Shown here: positions 22,501 to 35,400 of the stretch, piece after piece
Position numbering within the stretch: position 1 is the stretch's first letter
Layout: every line of letters starts with the position of its first letter
Origin: Papilionanthe hookeriana x Papilionanthe teres
Taxonomy: Eukaryota; Streptophyta; Magnoliopsida; Asparagales; Orchidaceae
Direction: 5' to 3'
Length of the DNA stretch: 64,000 nucleotides
NCBI GenBank assembly: GCA_022702705.1
Contig: CM040428.1
Span: forward strand, 104,736,022 to 104,800,021
Program-made: the position numbers and the translations under genes
Notes under the pieces: model-generated
Database searches by the model: none
What the model was told of the DNA's origin: nothing
The model's input: the letters and a program-made list of their open reading frames with translations, nothing else

Positions 22501-24133
22501 CAAACTAAGTTTCTCCTAAAGACTTTCATTATTATAAATCCTAAATGGAATACCAAATGAAATGTCACTTCACTTATAGGATAATCAAACATCCTAATTC
22601 ACTGAGTAAGAGTAAACTAGGTGATTGATTCACCACTCCAATGAAATTAATTGAACTTAAAGTAATCCCTAAAATGTTTAAGAAGATGTTCAGAATTCAA
22701 TTCCGAGCACTTCTCTAACTTGATGGGATGTTTCATAGAATAGTGAAAATTCATTGTTCTTTGGTGAAGAAAATCATTCTTAAAAAAACAAAAGAACCAA
22801 GACTTCATAGGAACTGACTAGCAATAGGATTAGGATTTTGGTAGATAACCAGAACCTTCCCTTAGTTTTACCTAGGTATTTTCTTGCAATTATACGAATG
22901 CCTTAATATGTGTTTTAAGTGCAACTTGAAATGATGAGAAGACCCTCCAGGTACGCTTTTTTATTTTATTGTAATTTATTTACTTGTGCCGTACTTTCTT
23001 TCTTGCAAAATTTGCATGTTAAACAAGAATGCCACCCTGCATGAAAACTGAAACCTTTTAAGATAGCCTTAAAACTAAAACCCAAAACTAAATTAAAAGT
23101 CACAACATGATAAAATTCACCGCCACAACATTCAAAAGAAAAAATAACTCAAAATTTAATCACAAACAGAACAACAAAACTACAACTACAACTAAATTAA
23201 AACATCTCGTTGGTTGATCGGGAATCCCTCGGATGATGTAACCCACGTGTTGCTAAAGAGATTTCACACAGTTTAAATGAAAGAGTGGAACTCATTCAGT
23301 TGAGTTTAGCAAATTCATTTGGACTAAGTGAATCCAATGAAAATAACGGTGCCGGGATGACGAAACCGTGGGATCATAATCGGTTATGTTTAATCAACTT
23401 TAAGATTTGTTTTAATTAAAACATTAAGACATCTGAACCTTAAGACTTCTAAACCAAATCACTTCTCTCATCTCTTGATTGCCACTTTCTAAAACTAAAC
23501 CTCTGGAACAACAAGGAGCTTGGAGCATAGTGGGCAGCATAGCCATCTTCGTCAGCAGAACTTGCGACTACTTCAGTAAAACCTTTCTTAGAATTAAATA
23601 ACAAAGCCATAGGATTTCGAGCTAGTTTTCCTAGTGCAATATAAATCCTCAACTTTTCATTAGGCATTTGCATAATCATATTATGCAAATTGAGCCCTAA
23701 CCGGTTTTAGGACTCCGAGGTAGTCGTTTGGTACGACATAAACCCTCACATCTTCGAGGCTATTTGTATGATTCTATCATACAAATATAAGTCCTAATTA
23801 ACTAAAATTGGCAGGATTGCAACATTAAATAAACTCTCAAATTGAAGCCAAAGAATAGGATAGTTTGGGAAGTTGCCAAGATCCTTCTTGGATCCTTAGC
23901 TTCTCCTACTTCTCTTCCTTTGGACTCCTAAAATAAAATTGTTCCAAATTTGATCCATTCCCTATTAAAATTTTCAAAATCTAATTATTTGAAAACTTTA
24001 AAATTTAAAATTCTTGAGAGCAAAACCACTTATCATTATCGAGAGTTTTCTTGAGTGTCTTCGGACATCTAAGATGCAATTAACAATAGGGGCTTGCCCT
24101 TATAGGGAACTTTAAGAACCCAGGTAATATAAA

Positions 24134-24163
24134 CCCTGCTTAATTCCTTTATATTAAGCAGGG
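24134..24163 (+). other. Conserved hairpin in giant LTR, copy 3
   Basis: CCCTGCTTAA (24134-24143) pairs perfectly with TTAAGCAGGG (24154-24163) around a 10-base loop. Compared with copy 1 the pair at the fourth base is T-A instead of C-G. Confidence 0.6.
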
Positions 24164-24492
24164 GAACTTGTCGGCTTATAAAATTAATTCGCAGACCAAA
24201 CAGATGTCACAAATCATTCATTTTATTTAATCGAGCCCCATCATCAAGCAGTGTATCTATTCTTCGGGATAAATACACGGTTTGTGATGCGGTGCTCATT
24301 TATATAAACTATTTGGGATGTGAGGTAGGTTTGATTTCATATCTTAAAATTGTTAAACTTAAAATTTTTTTCAAAATCAAATGCTATTTTCTAAAATTAT
24401 ATATATATCTAAATTTAAAATCAAAAGTTCGCCGACAACTTCTGTAGGTGACCCCCCCTTTTTAAAACACTCGACCTAAAAATATGCCGACA

Positions 24493-25622
24493 GAAAGTAA
24501 TTAAATGTAGTAGAAAATTGTGTTAGTATTTTGTACTTATTTCAAAATTTCCTTACCCAGAAAATTCTTTAATGTTATATGTGTGTAGAAAGTTTTTAAC
24601 AGTACAGGTTAATTAAGTGATGAGATGTCAAATATACCTGTAAGAGAAATACCTAAAGCACGAAGGTATGATTTAAATTTACAGTATCTTTTATTTCCAC
24701 CTATATGATTAAATAGAAAAAATTAACTTTGGGGGAGGGAAAAATAAGATTTAACTATTAAATGTTCTCAATTAAATATTTTCAAAAATTATTATAAAAA
24801 TGATTTTCTCTAGTGAATTTAATTCAGTAAACTAGAATTAATTTATTTAACTATTATAGAAGGTTAAAAGAAATATTTTTAGTAATTAAACTAATTTTTT
24901 GGATTAAGATATTTAGAATAAAAGGATAAGAATATAGTGAACTATTTAAAGTAAGGGAAACTATATTTTGAAATATTAATTTCTTAATTATTTAGTTGAG
25001 AAAGAAAAAATTGAAACTCAATGATGTAAAAATTTTAAAATACATATAAGGTAAGGATATGTTTCAAGTTTCAAATTTATGAAGAGGAAAGTGAAGTTCA
25101 ACATCATTAACGGGCTATCCAGATACAGTAATCCTCACTTGAAAAAGAAAAAGAAGAATTGAAAAACAATCCCTGAAAAGAAAAGAAAAAAATAATAATA
25201 AAAATAAAATAAGTGAGGAGAATCTTGAGGAGATACCTTATCAAAAATTGGCTTCATTTGAATCAACTTAAAGGGTAGACTCAATTATATTTCTGGACTT
25301 ATATATATGGATTAATATTTTTACTAAGTATTTTTTTCATGAATTTCCTATCATCTGAATATCCTAAATAATTTAATATTACAAAATATAATCATTCTTG
25401 AAATGAATACAAGACTAGAACTCTTAAACTTGATGACTAGATAGCCTTACATCTATAGAGTTAATTTAATCATCTGAAAATTTTTCTAATAAGCTTTACT
25501 ATAATATTTATTTAAATCAAATTTATAGTATTTCTGAATTAAAGCTTTACTACAAGTAATCATTACTTTTATGTAGTATCAAAAGTACTTTAGGACAAGT
25601 AATAGTTAAGTTTGGGGGAATT
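24493..25622 (+). other. 3' non-coding region of the plus-strand Athila-like element, with two polypurine tracts
   Basis: The first tract, ACTTTGGGGGAGGGA, is at 24726-24740; the second, AAGTTTGGGGGAATT, is at 25608-25622, directly before the LTR. Between them is a conserved segment with GGCTATCCAGATACAGTAAT (25115-25134) that is also present, reverse-complemented, in the minus-strand element at 42108-42127. No coding sequence is seen. Confidence 0.6.
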
Positions 25623-27125
25623 TGACCAAAGAAACTTATATTGAGAATTTCATACCGATTTTATATTAATTTTGATAATATTTCACTTTAAAGAAAGGTA
25701 TTTTCTATGTTTTGTTGCAGGTATGAAGATTTATAAGTAATGGAGTAAAAAGATGAGAAAATGAGCGAATCTGGAACAAAAAGAACCAAAAGAGACAAAA
25801 GTTGATATTGGCCGCCGACGGCGAGGAATTGGCCACCGACGGCGTGTTTTTCCCGAGAGCATACAAATAAATTATAAAGGACCCCGCCGACGACGAAATC
25901 GAGCCCACCGACAACGAGCCTTAGCAGTTGGCCCATGTTCTAGAAGCCCGACAACGGTGCCAATGAGCCCGCCGACGGCGAGAAGGTCGGTTCATGCAAG
26001 ATTCATCGAATATGGATGCCTTTTGAAGAGGTGCTTAAGCAACCTTTGGAAATATTTCTACCTCTTTAAAAAGGGACGAATCTAGACTGAAAAGTGTGTC
26101 TTCAGAGTGTCATTAAAGTGTGTATAGGTGTGTCCAGTGTGTCCTAGAGAGTTTAATAGTGAGTAAGTGAGTTTAGTTGAGTGCGTTGTACAAGAAGGAA
26201 GAGTCAGAGGAACTTTAAGGAGTCTGCTTGGGGAGAAAATTTGAGATAAGTTATATTTACTATTTTGTAACTTTGATTTAATATGAAATCCAAGTTTTGT
26301 GTTATTCTTCCTATGCATTTTGTGTAGTCTTCTCTGTCTTTCTCCTTGTTTTGAGACTTTGTGAAATGGAAAATTAAATTAGTTGTGCCTAAAATATTCA
26401 ATAAAATTTGTGATAATCTTTTTTACTTAAAACTTAATTTACTTTCAATCTAGCCAATTGATCTGTTAAAATATGTTGACTTCATAACTAAAGTAATGAT
26501 TACATCTAAGATTTGAGGAGGTCAAAGTCCTTGAAAGTAAGGTGTAAATAAATAGGGAAATAATATTTATCGGACGTAGAAATAGAGATTTTAGAGTGAC
26601 AGACTAAAATCCTCAATTCGGTCCTATCGTTTGGGTGCTGAAGTGTAGATGTTAGCCCTCAGGCGAGGGGAATGTGGGAGCTCCAAAGTGAGAGCTGGTA
26701 TCCTCCCAGCCTAGCCATAGATTCAGTAACCAAGCATAGGATTAGTCAATGTTCTTTATGCCTGGACCAATAGGTAAAGAATAGGAATGCTCCAATTTGG
26801 CACAATATAATTCAAACTAATTTAATTATCCGTTCACTTATTTCTCTTAACAAGGGGAGAGATACTTTTCTGTATTGCAACTTCCCATTTCAAGATTAGT
26901 AGTAGAATTTAGTATAATTTTTCTTTATTTACATTTACTAGATAGTTATTCCAAGTGGTGTAATTATTTCGTAATCTTTAAACTTCCCTGTGGGATCGAT
27001 ATCTAGGACTCCATTAGAGCCTTGTATTACTTGAACGATACGTATACTTGCGTTGATAAGGGGTAACTTTGCTATTATTGAATATTTATTTTTACACTTG
27101 TTAACACTTATAAAGTTACGCATCA
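25623..27125 (+). mobile_element. 3' LTR of the plus-strand Athila-like element (1503 bp)
   Basis: Starts TGACCAAAGAAAC right after a polypurine tract and ends GTTACGCATCA. A GC-rich module of GCCGCCGACGGCGAGG type occupies about 25810-25985, a TATA-like TTTAAAAAG is at 26065-26073, and the last part contains GGGATCGATATC and ACGATACGTATACTTGCG, which recur in the LTR of the minus-strand element (reverse complement near 40025-40080). Confidence 0.75.
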
Positions 27126-29280
27126 CTGCCCTGTCAGAGTAAAGAAGTGTTTAGATTTTCTATGAGGTAAGGGTTCTATTGCTAGTCTTCTAAGATAGTC
27201 ACCAGGAAAGTTCTATGGCTAGACCCTAGGCTACTCTAAGGAAAGAGTAGACCTCAACCAAAAGTAAGGTCATTAAGGACACATACTTTTACTATTTTAG
27301 TTTCTCTTGTCTTTGATTCTCCAATGATAATATTAGATGACAACCCTTTGGGTGGCACAACCTATTATTCTACTAGCCATGGTTTTTTTGGTTTTTGATA
27401 TTTGAGAGACGTTATAATACAAAACTTTTCACTAGGTGCAACTCTAGGGTACTAAGTAGAGGCTTTGATTTTTTGCACCTATTTTGCCTTATTCGTATTT
27501 TTGTACATGTTTAGTTCCTATTATAACTGTGCAACTTTTAAGAGAATTTCGACCTTCATTTTTGCATGTGATTCAATCTTCTTCATTTATATTATGCTCT
27601 CTAAACCTTTGATGGTAGGTTTAAGTATTTTTTTCTTCTTTTGAGTGCTTCATTGATCATTCTAATTTTTGTGTCTGTTTTCTACAAGTCATGTAGGTTC
27701 CTAATGTAATTTACCATTTTTTCCACAATGTAATTTTTGTAATAAGAAATCATAAAACTTGGGCATTTCTCTCAATCACCCAACATTATAGAGCCATATG
27801 TAAAGTATTGCATTCTTATGAATAGGAGAATAATAATGATGAGAGAAGCACTTCATCTTATATTCTTCCATCTAATATTTTATTTATAAACATGATGCAA
27901 TAGCTACATTTGGTTCATTTACTATAGTTGGGATGGATTTGTGATCCCAAACAATTCATGTGGACGATAATTGATTATTATGTGTGTGTCAAAGTCAATG
28001 AGATTTTATTTATTTATTTATTTATCTTTTTGTAATATTTCAAAGACATACTACTATGCTAGTTATTTGAAGAAATTTTATGGGATCTTTATTTTTTTTT
28101 CTTCGGTGTGCTTCAATCATCGGACCTTTTGGTGTAGGAGAAAATGGAAAACCACTCATCAGATTTGAAAGTTGGTTTTTGTTCATATTTACTTGCAGAA
28201 TAAGTATAAATATATGGAAACCTAAAAGTATCTTCAATGAAACTTGATATTATTTACATAATAAAATAAGAAAGGAAAAAATGAAATCTAGCTAACTTAA
28301 AATAGTTTCTTTAATGAGAGATAATAACTACAAATAATGTCATTTTTTTTAATTAAAGAGCATGCTAAGATATTATAGTAACTATGATTTGTGAAAAAAA
28401 CCAAACATGATTGTAATAGACACCATTAGGTGTCTAAGAAATCATTAGTTGATGAAGAAACCTCGAATTTTTTCTTGATAGTATGAAATATCAAGTTACA
28501 GTAAGATGGTGTTTAATTTTACTCATTAATGAACTTCAGCGACAATCAATTAAAAACATTAAATATCATATGATATCTAGCAAGAAACTTAGTTTCTTTA
28601 ATTATATTAGAGGGGATTGGGGTATTTAAATGATATGCATTAAATGCTAAACATCATTAAGTAAAAAATGTAGATTAGTGTTGAAGTTAAGAATATTTCA
28701 GGTGATCAATTTGATTGTTGATCTTATAAGATAGGACAGTTAATAACTCAAAAGAAAAATATCAAATATTGACGATTAGTGGATGTTAAAGATTGTCCGC
28801 AACAGGTACTGAGCGATGTTTAATTCGAAACATTGAATGTTAGGTAATGTTGGGCTATAAACATGATCATAATCCCTTTAGTATCTGAGACAATAAAACC
28901 AATAAATAAAGTTATTATAAGTCCACAGTTGTTAATGTCAGACATCAATGAGCTATGGGCATTTATCATTTACGAAGTTAAAAGGCCGCAGCTATAAGTA
29001 ATCAATTTATTAGATATTATTTGGAGAATTTGATAAAATAGGAACGTAGACACATTAAATGCTAATACTCAACACATATTAGATATTATGTGATTAATAG
29101 GTATCACACAATTATCAAATATGAATGTCAGAGTAAATATAGTTATCCTCATAATATGAGAGGGTTCTCTTATTTGAAAAGCAATAAAGCTTTATCCATC
29201 GGTCAACGTGAAAAAAATTGGCACCCACAATTGCCAACATCCATTATCACCCTAAGATTGCTTTTGATTACATCTCTTCC
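27126..29280. other. Unassigned intergenic sequence
   Basis: AT-rich DNA with no gene, element end or repeat array that I can recognise. Open frames here are short and show no family motif. It begins with CTGCC, the presumed right target site of the Athila-like insertion. Confidence 0.5.
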
Positions 29281-31237
29281 TATCAATTGATGCTGACGTT
29301 TGCAATGACCCAACCCTCTTCCCATCAAATGATACTAATTGATCATTCTAAATTATATATGATTGCCATGATTACAATGGAGAAAAAGCATAGTAATTAT
29401 TAATCACTTTCTTGTGTAAAAGCTGCACGATAATCACTTCTCATTGAACAACTAAAAATAAATTTGTTCTCACCACCATATTTAATGACAAGCAAAAAAT
29501 TCTAAAATGTGACATAAGCCTATCATCCAAAAATTCAATGATCGCTTCGATCTAATTGGCCCCAGGTCCTTTCACTCTGTCATCATCTCAAACAATAAAA
29601 TTCAAATATAAAACCAAAGCATCTAAGATGTCCAAGTATGATATCATCTAAACATTGTTATATTCTTAAATATATTTATGAAATAGATTATATCTGATGA
29701 ATAAAATTATAATTTGACAAGTAAATTATTTACCCTTCCCGATTATCATTAGTAATGTCGATAAATTGACTTTTTGTGCGGTCGCCAGCCAGCAAAGCAT
29801 GATATAGCTTAATATCATTTTTAGGGCTTTTTGAGACCGAACAATAAGTGTATTTTTTTCTACGGCGTGAACCGCGGGCCTCCATTTGTAAGCGTCGGGT
29901 CAATCTAACGCAACCTAACTACTCAAACACTTATAAACAATTGGCCATGTACAGTTTCAAATTAATCTAATTGCTTCAGAATTTTAATTTAATTATCACC
30001 TAACTATTACTCATTAAAGATACTATTCAAGCTGGTTTACGAATAGAAATAAGCTTCTTTGATATAGTTGTAAATTCAAATATATCATGAGTTATGAACA
30101 AGGTTGGGAGTATGGACCATTGATGGAGAGCTTAGCTTTTTAACAAAGCGGGACTTTGCGTACACAATATTTGTGTGTCAAGGTTAGAATAATTCAAATG
30201 ATCTCAAAAAATAATTATGGTTATGAAAAATTTACTAGAGGTTCGAATAAAATGATGTAACAAATATGATCATTTTAAAAAAAAGTTTAAATTTTATGAT
30301 AACAATATTTTTATCAATTCAATGATAAATGATTCTAAATCATGATAGTTCACTCCTAAAGATTTGAACATGAATTTGAATAGTAAGTTTAGGGCATGAT
30401 ATTTTATAAATTTTTTCTTATACTTTTAATCTACGTTTTTATTTTACTTATCCGAATAAAAATAAAAATGTCAAAAATTGATTAAATTTGAACAAGTTGG
30501 TTCACTAAGGACCAGATTAGTTTACTGATTCAACCACTTTTCTAATCTATTTTAGTCAGTTCTTTGTGAATGAAGTTTTGGAACAAGATCAAAGCAACCG
30601 GAGTACTGACTTACAATTTAGACAATTGGATCGATCGGTCAAGTCCGTTTTGATTTTGAAGACAATTGAACAAATTTAATGACTTCTAAAACTTGATTAA
30701 CAATCAAAAGTGTTCCTAAGGTGAGAGTTTATGATCATCTTTGCAGCACAATACCCAAATATACAAATAAGTGAGAGTATTTATTTGTTCAAAATTCATT
30801 TAGAGAGCGTTAGATGCATGCATATGAAATATAAATGCATTCAAAAGACAATAACAAATCAAACCTTTATTCCACTAAGCGGGGTCGGCTTCATGAATCC
30901 TTTTTCTCTATCGCGTCCTAAGATCACTGTTTATACCATTTGCCCAAGTGTTTTATTGTCTACCGCTGCTTTTCCTAATATAAGTTGAATCTAAAACATC
31001 TACTCTCCTAGGAGGAACATCAAAGGGTCAACTTTCAGTGTGATCAAACTATCTAAGATGGTTCTCTCTAAACTTGTCCGCCACTGGAGCAACACCAACT
31101 CTATCACGAATATATTCATATCTCATTTTGTCTCATAGTATCAAGCCACTCAGCCACCTAATCATTCTCATCTCAGCAAAACTTAAACGTTGTTTTATGC
31201 ATCTCTTTTAATTGCCAACATTTTGCACCATAATGCA
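29281..31237. repeat. First unit of a diverged ~1.8-kb tandem duplication
   Basis: From TATCAA-TTGATGCTGAC at 29281 the sequence parallels 31238-31766 and then 38280-39529. Shared landmarks include AAAGCTGCACGATAATCACT, CCAGGTCCTTTCACTCTGTC, CAGC-AGCAAAGCATGATATA, GGGTCAATCTAACGCAACCT and the RTE-like 3' end. No coding sequence is seen except the RTE fragment at its right end. Confidence 0.7.
30850..31237 (-). pseudogene. RTE-type LINE, C-terminal reverse transcriptase fragment and 3' end
   Basis: On the minus strand a degenerate frame reads AEMRMIRWLSG, DKMRYEYIRDRVGVAPV and FRENHLR, the typical end of plant RTE-clade LINE proteins. It leads to the 3' end motif, seen on the plus strand as CCACTAAGCGGGGTCGGCTT (30876-30895). 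It is truncated at its 5' end at about 31237 and has stops. It belongs to the duplicated block; a shorter, more eroded version is at 39372-39529. Confidence 0.7.
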
Positions 31238-31749
31238 TTGCTATCAACTGATGCTGACTTTTCTCTTCACTCATCATTCTCCAACAATGGATGCATTGTC
31301 CAACCAATTGATCATGCTAAATAATGTATAACTGCCGTGATTACAATGGGGAAAAACCATAGTTATTTTTAATCACCTTTTGTTTAAAAGCTGCACGATA
31401 ATCACTTCTCATTAAACAATTAAAAATAAATTTGTCATCACCATCATATTTAATGCCAAGCAATAAATTATAAATGTGACATAAGCTTATCACCCCAAAA
31501 TTTAATTATCTCTTTGGTCTAATTGGCCTCAGGTCCTTTCACTCTGTCATCATCTCTTAACTGCAAAATTCAAATATAAATTCAAAGCATCTAGCAGTCC
31601 AAGTATGATATCTTCAAAGCATTGCTATATTCTTAAATATATTTATGAAACAGATTATAATTGTGAATAAAATTATAATCTGTCAAGTAGATTATTTGCC
31701 CTTCCCGATTATCATTAATAATGTCGATAAATTGACTTTTCGTGGGGTT

Positions 31750-31766
31750 GCCAGCGAGCAAAGCAT
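31750..31766. repeat. Left target-site duplication of the L1 element (17 bp)
   Basis: GCCAGCGAGCAAAGCAT, identical to 38263-38279. The uninterrupted site is represented, slightly diverged, at 29784-29803 in the first duplication unit. Confidence 0.93.
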
Positions 31767-31780
31767 TTTTTTTTTTTTTT

Positions 31781-32400
31781 GGGAAAGAGCACTCGTGGCT
31801 CCCTACGTATTAATACGGTAAAAACATTACAAAAAGGGGGGGGGAGACAGATCCCCAACTAAAAGAAAAGAAAAAGTACAAGACCCACTCACCCCTAGGG
31901 GTTCCGTCTCCCTCGATACAATGCACGCAAAAAAACCCCACCAAAAAGAGCCAAAAAGGCCAAAATAGAAATGTGAGAGTAAAAACCGTCCAGTAAAACT
32001 AGATAAAAGAGTAACAGCAAAAGAAAGACATAAGAGTTCTGATGAGTGTGTACGAACATCAAAACAGAGCAAGATAAAACTGGCAGTAAAAAAGGAAGTG
32101 TACTCATGTGGCCAAAATAGCAGCCCTGTGAGGGAAACCAGAGAAAACTTGAGACAATCCAGAAAATGATGAGACTGCAGGCAAGCATCCGAATTTGAGT
32201 GTAACGACATCAGTAAAAATTCATCCATGATTAGCATAAACTTGGCACAGGCCGAATTTGAAGGAGAGTGTAGCAGAGTAGAGAAGGTAGGTTGGTATCC
32301 TTTGATATCCATTGTGGGTCTGGTAATGACCATAACTGTAGAAAACAAGCAGGGAACTTCCAAACCATTGTCAGATCAATCAACAGAAAAGAAAATGGTG
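31781..32400 (-). other. 3' UTR of the L1 element
   Basis: Non-coding on the element strand. It includes a C-rich/G-rich run near 31838-31846. The long minus-strand frame at 31827-32363 is hydrophobic low-complexity sequence without family motifs and is not credited. Confidence 0.6.
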
Positions 32401-35400
32401 TTAAATTCTAACATAGGGCAGATCTAAATTATCACTATTAAGTAAGATACAGAGCTGCCTTGGAGGAATGATTCCAACCAGTGGAGCCGTGTCTTTGAGT
32501 TTAGCCAACCAATCAGCAGGAGCATTGCCTTCTCTGTATATAAAGCTATAATCAACTTTGTATGTTTTGTTGGGTAATAAGGTTCCTTGCTCTTTTAAAA
32601 AGTTGGGTAAGATTCCATGGGATGTGGGATGAAGCAGTTAGCATTTCATAAAGCAAAGATGAATCTGTTTCAATAATTATCCTAGACATAGAGAAAGAGA
32701 CATCAATAGATAAGGCACAGAAAAAAGCCTAAAATTCTGCTTCAATAGGGTTGTCAGCAATGACAGGTGAGTGGAAAAAACTGGATAATTTTCCTTTATA
32801 GTTTCTCAAAACTCCCCCAATGCTAGCATGAGACAAGGACCAACTGCCATCAATGTTAAACTTAATCCAACCCTTAGGAGGGGGCTGCCATTTAACAAGG
32901 ATAGGAAGTTGACGTCTAAAAGGGATGGGGTTCACAGCAAAAACTCTAGTAATTGTAGCATAGTAGGATAAAATATTGGAAAATGTAATAGTAGGTGAGA
33001 CCACACCATCACCAAATTTATGATTATTTCTGGCCATCCAGAGGAACCAAAAAATCAGCAGTGGGAAAGATTTGAACTTTTTCCCCAAAGTGTTAAATTG
33101 ATTCCAGCAACTTAGTATTACATTGATAGAGGCCTCACCGCCCCATCGTAAGCCAAAATGAGAACCCAAATTTTTCCATACATTCCTTGTAAAAGTGCAA
33201 TTAAAAAACAGATGCTCAAAAGTTTCCTCCTCCTGATTACATAAGTGGCAAATAGAGGACAATTTTAATCCTTTAAGTTTAAGGATATCATCTAAAGGAA
33301 GAAGTGAGTGAAAAAGTCTCCAAAGGAAAAAGGAAATGGATGGGGTGAAAGCTGGTTGCCAAATAAGATTACTCCAGCACCATCTAGGATAGGGGTGCAA
33401 GTGATTATAAAGCATTTTGTCTGGAAGAACAAAGCGAGTGATTTCTTCCACATAGGTAAATCTTTTTGATTTTGTAACGGGATGGTATGGATTCTCATTG
33501 CATAGTCTTCCCCCACAATTTCTTTCGACTTAGGAAAATTCCGGGTTCCATTTATCAAAAAATCGAAACTAGAAGAGACTCCAAATCCCGATGGTGCTTG
33601 TATGTCATTAATGTTTTCAACCCCCAATCCTCCTTCCAAAAAGAAACATTCCCATCACCTAAATCCCAAAAAATGAAACTATTAGCAATATTACGAGCTT
33701 TGATAATGACTTTCCAGATTTTAGAATCCCCTTTCTTCCAATCCACTATGGAAGCATGGGAATTAGAACAATATTTGTGATGCATGAAAATGGCCCAAAG
33801 TGAATTACCCATACGAAATTTATACCAAAGCTTACACATATTAATATCCACAACATGCTGAAGAGCTTTGAAACCCAAACCACCAGAATGTTTAGGTTTA
33901 CACATCTTATGCCAACTAAGCCAATGCTTTTTATTCCCAGCATTCTCCCAAAGAAATTTATTAAATAACTTTTCTAGAGAATCAAGAGCAGATTTTTTTG
34001 CATTGAAAACCCGTAGGGCATATAGATGAATACTCAGTAAAACACTATTTAATAAAGTTAATCTGCCCCCATTTGAAAGGTAGGCATTTCTCCAGTCTAC
34101 AATCCTATTCTTAATTTTTTGAATCACCTCATCCATTTGAATTTTTTTCCTCCTTCCTCTCAAAAGATTAACACCTAAATACTTGAGAGGCAAGTGAGAG
34201 AGCTTAAAACCAGTAAAATCAGTGGCCCAAGAGGTAATATGAGTTTTAACATGCTTACCAAAGAATAATTGGCACTTGGTAATATTAAAAGAAAGGCCAG
34301 AAGAACTCTCGAATTCATCCAGAACATTAATCATAGCCTTGATGCCAGGTTTGGTGGCTTTGGTAAAAATAATTTCCTCATCAGCATAGGCAAGATGTGA
34401 TATAAAAAAATTTGCCTTATGCATATAATTTGTGTGTCTATGTATGCTTTGGTAATTTTGAAGAAGTTTTGAAAGATAATCAAAAGCAATTATGAAAACA
34501 ATGGGGGAGAGTGGATCCCCTTGCTTAATACCTCTTTTTGCAGTGAAAAAACCATAGGCATTTCCATTAACAAGCACACTATAGCCATTGCAGCATAACC
34601 ATCTTTTAATTAAGAGACAAAAGTCAGCAGAAAACCCTTTAGCAGCAAAAACATTTAGAATAAAATCCCAATTAATCGTATCAAAAGCCTTTTTGATGTC
34701 CGGTTTGATAACCAGGTTGCCACCTCTACATTTTCTATCAAGATCTTCAATCAGTTCTTGGGCCAACAAAATATTGTCAGTAATCTCTCTGCCTTTTATA
34801 AAAGCTGATTGATGTGGTGATATTAAAAGAGAGAGGTGTGGTTGCAGCCTAGCTACAAGAATCTTACTAATGATTTTGGAGATAACTGTTGTGAGAGAAA
34901 TTGGTCTAAAATTGTACCAATGTGTTTTATCAGTATTCTTAGGAATAAGAACAATCATAGCAGCCATGAAATACTTACAGGGATTTTCTCCCAGGAAAAA
35001 GCTTTGAATAGCAGAAATAACTTCAACCTTAATGATGTCCCAGCAATGAATGTAAAAAGTGGAGGAGAAACCATCCGGGCCAGGGGCCTTGTTTGGATTT
35101 ATATCTTGGAGTGCTCTATAAATCTCCTCTCCAGTGGGTACATCAGCCAGATTTAGAGAGGCCACCTGCAAAAGATCCTCAGCAAATAGGGAAGTATTTA
35201 TAGCAGAAACTTGAGTTGTATCAGTGTAAATATTAGTAAAATATTCAACAGCATTAGTTCCTATTTGATCAGGTTCAGTTAAAATGATCCCATCAGAGGT
35301 TAAGATCTTAAGGATAGTATTGGAATTAATTATGTTTCTAATAGTAGCATGAAAATAACGGGTGTTTTTGTCTCCAGCTAAAAAGTGTGTATCATGAGCT

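Larger units (their letters stand above)
17576..24492 (+). mobile_element. Giant solo LTR, copy 3 (6917 bp)
   Basis: Starts TGTTGACCTC and ends ATGCCGACA, matching copy 2 along its whole length. It is flanked by TAAAG (17571-17575) and GAAAG (24493-24497), a 5-base target duplication with one mismatch. The sequences on its two sides are continuous parts of one Athila-like element (ORF B to the left, polypurine tracts and LTR to the right). No internal region is present, so this is a solo LTR left by unequal recombination between two LTRs. It contains a TATA-like block at 19563-19570, a GC island at 20150-20370 and the conserved hairpin at 24134-24163. Confidence 0.85.
13720..27125 (+). mobile_element. 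Athila-like Ty3/gypsy element, plus strand, 3' part (interrupted by a solo LTR)
   Basis: Remaining parts are 13720-17575 and 24493-27125. After the giant-LTR element comes the sequence GACGACGTTAAACC and GGGAGGCAACCCAT (13735-13778), which also follows integrase in the minus-strand Athila-like element at 45871-45910. Then come two paralogous degenerate ORFs, a first polypurine tract (24726-24740), a second one (25608-25622) and a 3' LTR (25623-27125). Gag and pol are not in the window; they should lie beyond the left edge if the giant-LTR unit is nested here. Confidence 0.75.

Noticed and set aside
31827..32363. 178-codon hydrophobic minus-strand frame in the L1 3' UTR
   Set aside because: Lies after the RNase H end, has low-complexity Phe/Leu/Ser composition and no domain; treated as 3' UTR.
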